Position numbers and translations under genes: made by a program. Below, in pieces: positions 57,498 to 64,000 of a stretch of DNA of 64,000 nt (the stretch's first letter is position 1; the number at the start of each line of letters is the position of its first letter). This DNA is from an uncultured Umboniibacter sp. (GTDB lineage: Bacteria > Pseudomonadota > Gammaproteobacteria > Pseudomonadales > DSM-25080): the NCBI RefSeq assembly GCF_947497555.1, contig NZ_CANMGY010000013.1:1-64000 (forward strand). Reading direction: 5' to 3'. The notes under the pieces are model-generated. The model worked only from the letters and a program-made list of their open reading frames with translations. It was not told the DNA's origin and did no database searches.

Positions 57498-58219
57498 GAA
57501 CTAACTTCCTTCGAGGCGGCAGGGTTTACGACTCCGCCGGAAAACTGTTGCATTAATTTTTCAGCCCTTGAGCGGCGCATTAAGCCACTATATTTTTGCT
57601 TCTTCGCTAACATCACATAGCTCGAGCCAAATCTCCAAATTAACGGTGTCATAAGCTCGTTGAAGCGTCTGAAAGTTGCGCTATTGGGTGTGGGTAGGAA
57701 CTGAGTGTACTGGCAGGAAACTACACTAAAACCAAATAGCTGAAGCCAATCACGAAGCCGATTTTCTGCTAACGCTGAAAAATGCCAAGCTGGGTTGTGC
57801 CATCGCTTCACTGACTGTTTTAGTGATAGTAAGCTAAACGGGTTGAAGCCGACGATTAGGAGATAACCGCCCGCCTTCACTATTCGAGCGGTATCTCTAA
57901 ATACGTCATGCGGATCGCTCGAAAAATCCAGTAAATGGTGCAGGATGGCTAAATCGACATCCTCGTTAATGAATGGCCAGGCTCCAGGTGAGCAGCAGAG
58001 ATCGCCATTATCAACCTCAACCGAATTTGACGCCCACCAATAGTTGCCCGTGCTGGTCTTTAGCTTCAAGCCGCCTTGAACAACACTCGATTCGACCGCG
58101 CAGTAACCAAATACAGGTTCCACGACTCGTTGGCACAACACCCGTTCATGAGCGAGCAGAGCAGGTCCGCCAACCTCACTAAAATAACTATCTAATGCTG
58201 CCTGAAATTTGAGTGACAT
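57494..58219 (-). CDS. class I SAM-dependent methyltransferase
   Basis: A 241-aa methyltransferase with [20 protein letters not shown] as motif II-like region, [20 protein letters not shown] and [15 protein letters not shown]. The position between gloB and rnhA matches a conserved gene in Pseudomonas and enterics. The canonical motif I glycines are weak, so activity is not certain. Divergent from gloB. Confidence 0.85.
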   Translation of the reverse strand: MSLKFQAALDSYFSEVGGPALLAHERVLCQRVVEPVFGYCAVESSVVQGGLKLKTSTGNYWWASNSVEVDNGDLCCSPGAWPFINEDVDLAILHHLLDFSSDPHDVFRDTARIVKAGGYLLIVGFNPFSLLSLKQSVKRWHNPAWHFSALAENRLRDWLQLFGFSVVSCQYTQFLPTPNSATFRRFNELMTPLIWRFGSSYVMLAKKQKYSGLMRRSRAEKLMQQFSGGVVNPAASKEVSS

Positions 58220-58301
58220 GGTTAGATTCTCAACGGCGCTGTGCCATTCCTTAAAGTTAGCTGTTAATATAACGATTTAGCGTAGCAGTTGCGAGAGAAT
58301 C

Positions 58302-59075
58302 ATGGCTTTACATCCGATACCCGCTTTCACCGATAATTATATCTGGTGTTGGCAAGACCAGAGCGATCGATGGTGGGTTGTTGATCCTGGCGATGCGCTC
58401 CCAGTCATAGATTTTTTCACTAAGAAACAAGTGATTCCCTTTGGCATCCTCGTCACCCACCATCACCTTGATCACATTGGCGGAATCTCAGATTTACTTG
58501 CCGTTTACCCAAATGTCGAGATTGTGGCCCAGCCGCAGACTTTTCCAGCGGCCACGCTAGACCCCAAAGGCACGGAGTTCGCACAACAGTTTACCACTAT
58601 CAAAGTACTCGACGTCCCTGCTCATACGCTTGACCACATTGCCTACGTCGCCACGCTTGCTGATGGCCGAGAGGCGCTATTTTGTGGCGATAGCCTGTTT
58701 AGCGGCGGTTGCGGTCGCCTTTTCGAAGGCACGGCTGCACAATTACTCAAGGTGATGACCACCTACAAAGATGAACTAGGTCTCGATTCACTGATCTGCT
58801 GTGCCCATGAGTATACAATTTCGAACCTTTTGTTCGCTCGCGCTGTCGAACCCAATAATGAAACGATCGATAAGCATCTTGAATGGTGCTACCAGAAGCG
58901 AGATAACCATGAACCTACTCTGCCAAGTACTCTGGGCAGAGAGTTAGAAATTAATCCGTTCCTGCGCACCACTGAGGAAGCCGTTAAAACGGCAGCCCTA
59001 GCGAAGGATCCCCTAAACAATAATAATGAAATTGCTGTAATCGCGTGCTTGCGCGCCTGGAAGGACACCTTTTAA
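58302..59075 (+). CDS. gloB: hydroxyacylglutathione hydrolase (glyoxalase II)
   Basis: Hydrolyses S-lactoylglutathione to lactate and glutathione in methylglyoxal removal. The 257-aa metallo-beta-lactamase-fold protein has LVTHHHLDHIGGISDLL, VPAHTLDHIAYV, FCGDSLFSGGCGRLFEG and CCAHEYTISNLLFA. Its stop overlaps the mltD start by one base (TAATG). Confidence 0.97.
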   Translation: MALHPIPAFTDNYIWCWQDQSDRWWVVDPGDALPVIDFFTKKQVIPFGILVTHHHLDHIGGISDLLAVYPNVEIVAQPQTFPAATLDPKGTEFAQQFTTIKVLDVPAHTLDHIAYVATLADGREALFCGDSLFSGGCGRLFEGTAAQLLKVMTTYKDELGLDSLICCAHEYTISNLLFARAVEPNNETIDKHLEWCYQKRDNHEPTLPSTLGRELEINPFLRTTEEAVKTAALAKDPLNNNNEIAVIACLRAWKDTF

Positions 59076-60673
59076 TGACAAAAAAAATAGTTTTGAAGCC
59101 TCTAGCACTGGTATTTCTAAGCTCTCTGGCTGGCTGCACGCAGCTCTCTCAGTTTACTAGCGTGACAGATCAACCTGCCGCCAATAGCACCAACAAGCCT
59201 CTTGGTACCGAGACAACAACGCTGGAACCCGCCAAGATTGAAGCGACCACCACGGTCGTTGAGGTTGATACCGACCTCCCACCCGAAGACGTTTGGGAAG
59301 TCATCCGCGCAGGACTAACACTGGAAACTCACGTTGATCGCCGCGCAGTAGAGCAACAGATTGCCTTCTACTCGCAGCATCAATCGTATCTCAATCGTGT
59401 AGCCACTCGCGCGACGCCCTTTATGTACCATATTGTGCGTGAACTTGAGGAGCGGGAGTTACCTACCGAGCTAGCCCTACTGCCCATAGTAGAAAGCGCT
59501 TTTGACCCATTTGCCTATTCACACGGACGAGCGAGTGGACTGTGGCAATTTATCCCAAGCACTGGCACCTACTTCGGCCTCGCTCAAAACTGGTGGTATG
59601 ACGGTCGTCGGGATCCAGTCGCTGCCACGGATGCAGCCCTCACCTACTTAGCTCAACTAAACCGTCGCTTTGATGGCGATTGGGAGTTAGCTGTCGCGTC
59701 GTACAACGGCGGCGGCGGTCGTGTAAATAGTGCGGTACGTCGTAATCGAGAAGCCGGCCAAGAGACGGATTTTTGGTCACTAGACCTGCCCCGTGAAACA
59801 GAAGGCTATGTGCCGAAGTTGTTGGCTTTGGCTGAGATTGTGGCAAATCCAGAAAAGTACGGTGTGACCCTTCAACCAATTCCTAACGAACCATACTTTG
59901 TTGCCGTTGACCCCGGTTATCAGTTGGATATCAGTAAAGCGGCCGAATTAGCTGGGTTAGAAGAGAGCGCATTTAGAGCAATGAACGCCGGCTATACCAA
60001 GTGGGCAACCTCACCACGTTCTCACCAGGTGGTGAATGTGCCAGTAGGTGTTGCCGAAGAATTTGTCCAAGCGGTAGCCTCATTACCAGAAAATGAACGT
60101 ATTAAATTTGAACGTTATCAAATCCGTGACGGGGATGCGCTCAGCTTGATCGCCTCTCGTTTCAACACTCAAGTTGACGCCATCAGAGCCTATAATGATT
60201 TGCGTGGTTCCTCTATTCGTGCCGGTGACTATCTCCTTATTCCTATTCCAGCAGCGCCTCTTGAATACTACCGGAGCTCGGACTGGCAGCGTCTCGCCCG
60301 AGCACAACAGCGCGGCGGACAAAGTGGCGCTTACCGAATCGATTACCGTGTAGAGCGCGGCGATAGCCTTTGGGAGTTAGCCCGTGAGCATGGTGTGAAT
60401 GTCAGTGATATCGCGCGCTGGAACAATATGGCACCCAATGATCCCATCCGCCCTGGCCAAGAACTTGTGATGTGGCAACGCACACCCGTTCAAGCTAATA
60501 CCCGACGGGTCAGTTACGCCGTTCGCCAAGGTGATTCGCTCGCTCGAATTGCCCAGAAGTTTAAAGTCAGTGTCTCTGACCTGCGCCGTTGGAACTCAGC
60601 TGTTAGCGGTCAAAAATATATCCAACCGGGACAAAGCCTGATTATCTTCGTAGATACGAACAACCAGAGTTAG
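59075..60673 (+). CDS. mltD: membrane-bound lytic murein transglycosylase D with three LysM domains
   Basis: An outer-membrane lipoprotein that cleaves peptidoglycan. From ATG 59075 the product is 532 aa with lipobox SSLAGCTQ near residue 23. A Thr/Glu-rich linker precedes the SLT domain: the catalytic Glu lies in LPIVESAFDPFAYS, with SGLWQFIPSTGTYFGL and VASYNGGGGRVNSAV. Three C-terminal LysM repeats start at RYQIRDGDALSLIA, YRVERGDSLWELA and YAVRQGDSLARIA; E. coli MltD has two. Translation is coupled to gloB. Confidence 0.95.
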   Translation: MTKKIVLKPLALVFLSSLAGCTQLSQFTSVTDQPAANSTNKPLGTETTTLEPAKIEATTTVVEVDTDLPPEDVWEVIRAGLTLETHVDRRAVEQQIAFYSQHQSYLNRVATRATPFMYHIVRELEERELPTELALLPIVESAFDPFAYSHGRASGLWQFIPSTGTYFGLAQNWWYDGRRDPVAATDAALTYLAQLNRRFDGDWELAVASYNGGGGRVNSAVRRNREAGQETDFWSLDLPRETEGYVPKLLALAEIVANPEKYGVTLQPIPNEPYFVAVDPGYQLDISKAAELAGLEESAFRAMNAGYTKWATSPRSHQVVNVPVGVAEEFVQAVASLPENERIKFERYQIRDGDALSLIASRFNTQVDAIRAYNDLRGSSIRAGDYLLIPIPAAPLEYYRSSDWQRLARAQQRGGQSGAYRIDYRVERGDSLWELAREHGVNVSDIARWNNMAPNDPIRPGQELVMWQRTPVQANTRRVSYAVRQGDSLARIAQKFKVSVSDLRRWNSAVSGQKYIQPGQSLIIFVDTNNQS

Positions 60674-60705
60674 GCCGCTACGCATAATAGCGCCAAAAAC
60701 ACTTC

Positions 60706-60733
60706 AAACGGGGCCTTTAAGCCCCGTTCTTTT
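60706..60733 (+). terminator. terminator after mltD
   Basis: AAACGGGGC, a CTTTAA loop, then GCCCCGTT and CTTTT, 33 nt past the mltD stop. Confidence 0.85.
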
Positions 60734-60891
60734 ATCAGCCCACCCTCGTGCCATCCCAAATCATTAACGCTCCAAATTCAGCGCCTGTGGCGTCCTAAAG
60801 AAAAGCATTATCGCTTTGAGCTACAGTGATTTACGCTTCTTCGTCTAGGTAGAGCTTATCAAGCTAAAATTTTCCCTAATTGTCGAAACAA

Positions 60892-60930
60892 AAAGACCCG
60901 AGCTAGCATTGCTAGTTCGGGTCTTTATTA
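60892..60930 (-). terminator. terminator of ppiD
   Basis: A long stem AAAGACCCGAGCTAGCA / TGCTAGTTCGGGTCTTT (one mismatch) with T-runs in both directions. It serves ppiD on the minus strand and can also stop read-through from mltD. The 312-bp gap between mltD and ppiD holds this, the mltD terminator and nothing else visible. Confidence 0.92.
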
Positions 60931-60985
60931 AACGCTTTAGCGCTAAAGGCGTTTAACGGCCAGTAGCTCAGCTATTTACTCAGTA

Positions 60986-62848
60986 TTAGCGGCGCTCGAT
61001 TGCTGCATTCTCAAACAAGGCCTCTTGTAACGCCTCTGCTTCTGCAGCCGCATACATATTATCAAAGAACTGCATCATCATATCTAACTGCGCCGCTTCT
61101 TCAGGATTGTATGATCCGTCAGCAACACCAATTAAACCGAATACTGCAACGCGACCTGAAGGCAATGTCACAGCACTGTATTCGCGTTCGCCAGACACAT
61201 TAATTGGCAACTTAAACGCCGCCTGGTTAATTTCAGGCTCCACAGTCACCATGCTTCGAGTAAGCTCACGGGCAACTAACCACTCAACACCCACTTCAGC
61301 GAACAAGGCTTCTAGTGTAGCCCCAGACTGAGCGCGCTCAACAAGGGTATCAGCCAACGCTTTAGCACGCTGCGAAGCGGCTTCGGCAGTAAGTTCTGCA
61401 ACAAGCTCATCGCGAACTTCGTCCAAACTCATCACCCTAGCCGGCTCAAAGTTTTGCATCGCCACTACCACTGCAACACCCTCTTCAGCTTCCACAACCT
61501 CAGAGATAAGACCATCTTCACGAACATCGCTCGCGAACGCTGTGGCGCGTAGCTCAGCGTTCGCCATCATCCCTTCACCACTATCGAGTGTGAATGCAGA
61601 AGTGTCGTAAAGCGTTAATTCAAGTGCTTCAGCCAGCGATTCAAGATCACCATACTGATACGCTGCATCGCGAAGCGACTCAAGCTCAACCGCGTAGATA
61701 CGATCGACTTCCATGTTACGAATACGCTCTTCTAGCTCATCGCGGGCATCTTCAAAGCTAAGCTGTTCAGCCGAATCGATTTCCAAAAGTTTAATGAAAT
61801 GCGTACCGAAGTCAGTGTCTACTGGACCAGAAACCTCACCGATAGCTAGCTCGTCAAGCGCATCCTCAAAGACCGGATCAAAGGCAGTACCATCCGTTTG
61901 GCCAATTTCACCACCAATCTCTGCGCTGGCGAAATCATCGGAATAGTTCAAAGCCAACTCGGCGAAATCCTCACCACGACTTAGCGCCGCCTCAATATCG
62001 GCAATCGTAGCAGCTTCTGAGCCATCATCCTTAGGTGTAACAAGGATGTGAGCCACAAGCTTTAGTGTTTGTGCATCGACATTGGATTGAGTAACTTCGA
62101 ATTCGCGCTGAAGGTCCTCGTCAGTGACCTCAACGGACGCAGCAAGCTCCGCTCGCTCAAGTTTCACGTACTGAGCAGTCATTTGAGCTTCAGTCAAAAA
62201 GCGCTCGAGGTTTTCGTTGTAACGCGCTTCAAGCGTGGCTTCATCAATAACAATGCCGTCTGTGTCCGCTGCGTCTATCACGCCATATTCGAAGCTTCGA
62301 TTCTGTTCGATAATCGCTACTAACGCAGCAACTTGCTCGTTACCTAGGAAGGAAGTGTTCGTAACAGCGGTGAAATATTGCTGTACTGTGTAATCGCGAC
62401 TCAGCGCGTCAACAAATTCCTGAGGCGTGTAGCCAAGCTGCGCAATACGCATGCTGAATGTATTTGGGTCGTAACCATCAATACCCGCGAAGGCAGGATT
62501 CGATACAATTTGTTGATCTATAACGGTTTTTGATACCGTTAGATTTAGCTCTTCTGCTGCCTGCGTAAGGAGCTCTGCACCGATCAATCGATCTAGTACC
62601 TCTTCACGAAGGACATCATCACTGATATCAGAGACGCCACTCTGATAGAGCTGTTGTTTCTGACGTTGAACTTCTATCGCGACAGTAGGTTCTGCAATCT
62701 CGGTTCCATTCACCTCAGCTGCGTTAGGTGGACCGCCGATTGAATCAAGCAAAGGGCCAACGCCGAAAGCTGCCATGGCGATTACTAGAATACCAGCAAC
62801 GAAATACGCTGCGATACCTTGGGTGTTGTTTCGAATTTTCTGAAGCAT
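60986..62848 (-). CDS. ppiD: periplasmic folding chaperone PpiD (SurA-N / PpiC)
   Basis: A membrane-anchored periplasmic chaperone at the Sec translocon. The 620-aa protein begins MLQKIRNNTQGIAAYF, followed by one helix (GILVIAMAAFGVGPLLDS). A SurA-like N-domain (residues 40-200) precedes a parvulin domain around 265-370 (VAHILVTPKDDG, GEIGQTDGTAFDPVFEDALD, DFGTHFIKLLEID) and a C-terminal chaperone region. The protein is strongly acidic. It follows hupB as in most gammaproteobacteria. Confidence 0.94.
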   Translation of the reverse strand: MLQKIRNNTQGIAAYFVAGILVIAMAAFGVGPLLDSIGGPPNAAEVNGTEIAEPTVAIEVQRQKQQLYQSGVSDISDDVLREEVLDRLIGAELLTQAAEELNLTVSKTVIDQQIVSNPAFAGIDGYDPNTFSMRIAQLGYTPQEFVDALSRDYTVQQYFTAVTNTSFLGNEQVAALVAIIEQNRSFEYGVIDAADTDGIVIDEATLEARYNENLERFLTEAQMTAQYVKLERAELAASVEVTDEDLQREFEVTQSNVDAQTLKLVAHILVTPKDDGSEAATIADIEAALSRGEDFAELALNYSDDFASAEIGGEIGQTDGTAFDPVFEDALDELAIGEVSGPVDTDFGTHFIKLLEIDSAEQLSFEDARDELEERIRNMEVDRIYAVELESLRDAAYQYGDLESLAEALELTLYDTSAFTLDSGEGMMANAELRATAFASDVREDGLISEVVEAEEGVAVVVAMQNFEPARVMSLDEVRDELVAELTAEAASQRAKALADTLVERAQSGATLEALFAEVGVEWLVARELTRSMVTVEPEINQAAFKLPINVSGEREYSAVTLPSGRVAVFGLIGVADGSYNPEEAAQLDMMMQFFDNMYAAAEAEALQEALFENAAIERR

Positions 62849-62867
62849 TTGTTACTCACACATAAAT

Positions 62868-62906
62868 AAAAAAAAAGCGCAGTCTCTAACGGCTGCGCCT
62901 TTTCTA
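62868..62906 (-). terminator. terminator of hupB
   Basis: On the minus strand AGGCGCAG, a loop and CTGCGC are followed by nine T, about 35 nt past the hupB stop. Confidence 0.88.
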
Positions 62907-62941
62907 TGACTGCCTGAAAAAAACCGTAAAGGTTATTTCAA

Positions 62942-63214
62942 TCAGTTAACCGCGTCTTTCAGTGCCTTACCAGCTTTGAAAGAAGGTACTTTTGCTGCAG
63001 CGATTTGAATCTCTGCACCTGTTTGAGGATTGCGACCAGTACGTGCAGCGCGATCTTTAACAGTAAATGTACCAAAACCTACAAGAACAACAGAATCGCC
63101 GCCCTTCAAAGTACCCGTAATAGCTTCAAGAGTAGCATCCAACGCGCGACCAGCAGCCGCTTTTGGAAGATCTGCTGATTCTGCAATTGCATCGATTAGC
63201 TCAGATTTATTCAC
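62942..63214 (-). CDS. hupB: DNA-binding protein HU-beta
   Basis: A 90-aa histone-like protein: [40 protein letters not shown] with the DNA-intercalating Pro, and [22 protein letters not shown] precedes the ATG. It lies 139 bp behind lon, the usual place of HU-beta. Confidence 0.98.
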   Translation of the reverse strand: MNKSELIDAIAESADLPKAAAGRALDATLEAITGTLKGGDSVVLVGFGTFTVKDRAARTGRNPQTGAEIQIAAAKVPSFKAGKALKDAVN

Positions 63215-63353
63215 TCTACACCCCTCTTAGATTCGTGTGGTTTGTAGTTAATTTAAAGTTAGTTTTTGTTTTCGTAACTACCGCCACAACCGTTGTTGTA
63301 ACTAGTCACTGTGAGAATTTATAACAAGTGTAATCCCACGGGTCAAGCATGTT

Positions 63354-64000
63354 TCAATGCCGATTCACATTGCTTTCACCTTTATTCTCGGATTCGTTCG
63401 TTTTTTGAACGCGATTAAAATCCTCATCACTCAGTGCAACGGGCTTTGATTCAAGCGCAATTGAAAGAACTTCATCAATATTCTTAACTGGGCGAATGTC
63501 GAGATTTTCCTTAATATTGTCGGGAACTTCCTTTAAATCACGCGTATTTTCATGAGGAATCAGCACAATCTTGATTCCACCACGGCGCGCGGCGAGTAGT
63601 TTTTCTTTCAAACCGCCGATGGGCAACACCTCACCGCGAAGCGTAATCTCACCGGTCATCGCAACATCCGCCCGAACAGGAATATTTGTCAAAACTGAGG
63701 TCATTGCTGTCACCATCGCGATGCCCGCACTCGGTCCATCCTTCGGTGTAGCACCTTCAGGGACGTGAATATGGAGGTCAACGGACTGATTAAAGTCACC
63801 TAACAGCCCCAAACTTTGCGCGCGAGTACGAACCACAGTGGTCGCTGCAGCAATCGATTCTTGCATCACGTCACCCAGTGAACCCGTTTTAACGATTTGC
63901 CCTTTACCACGCATTACTGCTGATTCAATCGTCAAAAGCTCACCACCCACCGAAGTCCATGCCAACCCAGTGACCATACCGATTCGGTTTTCGGCCTCAG
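63354..64000 (-). CDS. lon: Lon protease, C-terminal part (cut by window edge)
   Basis: The 3' end of an ATP-dependent protease gene; about 214 codons are in the window and the frame stays open to the right edge ([15 protein letters not shown]). The part present is the proteolytic domain, with Ser in [10 protein letters not shown] and Lys in [14 protein letters not shown]. The apparent ATG at 63977 is internal, not a start. The last residues ([10 protein letters not shown]) are a polar tail. Confidence 0.96.
   Translation of the reverse strand, partial: EAENRIGMVTGLAWTSVGGELLTIESAVMRGKGQIVKTGSLGDVMQESIAAATTVVRTRAQSLGLLGDFNQSVDLHIHVPEGATPKDGPSAGIAMVTAMTSVLTNIPVRADVAMTGEITLRGEVLPIGGLKEKLLAARRGGIKIVLIPHENTRDLKEVPDNIKENLDIRPVKNIDEVLSIALESKPVALSDEDFNRVQKTNESENKGESNVNRH

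Noticed and set aside
63354-63977. Lon C-terminal domain as a stand-alone small protease
   Set aside because: The frame stays open to the window edge with typical Lon residues before the ATG, so the gene is simply cut by the edge.

Overview
The window is chromosomal DNA from a gammaproteobacterium. Nearly every gene is a housekeeping gene of that class, and the local gene orders match, from memory, those of Pseudomonas and its relatives: lpxH-ppiB-glnS-cysS with folD and tRNAs; rne/rluC with yceF, yceD, rpmF, plsX, fabD, fabG, acpP, fabF, pabC, mltG, tmk, holB, pilZ and tatD; a Bax-inhibitor-like gene with tusDCBE; gloB-methyltransferase-rnhA-dnaQ; nudC-fimL; and lon-hupB-ppiD. No fabH lies between plsX and fabD, which is also Pseudomonas-like. 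No genus is claimed. There is no prophage, transposase, rRNA or CRISPR array.

Layout. 1-450: a three-tRNA operon (His, Arg, Pro) read leftwards from a strong promoter. 507-1352: folD. 1497-7443: a three-gene SMC-type operon (mksF-mksE-mksB, also called jetABC) lying between folD and cysS, without the fourth (nuclease) gene of full Wadjet/MksBEFG systems. 7529-13709: cysS, glnS, ppiB, lpxH, a DUF1285 gene and an asparaginase. 13751-17374: putA. 17591-19432: a DUF6249 membrane protein, an ECF sigma factor and a small membrane protein. 19510-29946: trmH, then the long leftward tatD-to-yceD fatty-acid, cell-wall and replication cluster. 30060-35841: yceF, a HAD phosphatase, rluC and rne with a long leader. 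35907-36293: two near-identical tRNA-Ser(TGA) transcription units.

36570-40684: a BI-1 membrane protein, the tusDCBE 2-thiouridine relay, ybiB and trmA. 40681-44091: DUF2489, a TPR protein and a FixJ-type two-component pair. 44152-47617: murI, DAHP synthase, nfuA, a DUF2970 protein and a MarR regulator. 48046-50098: a siroheme sulfite/nitrite reductase with DUF934. 50202-53559: a KefB/CPA2-type antiporter, sohB and an SDR. 53669-60673: nudC, fimL, dnaQ, rnhA, a methyltransferase, gloB and mltD. 60986-64000: ppiD, hupB and the 3' part of lon, which runs off the right edge.

The most unusual points are the nuclease-less SMC operon, whose MksE-like subunit ends in a 12-bp minisatellite tail; the RNase E tail with a second in-frame minisatellite and two NDPR motifs; the duplicated tRNA-Ser unit; and the ECF sigma/DUF6249 operon. 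Gene calls rest on motifs and remembered families. No database search or composition calculation was run.
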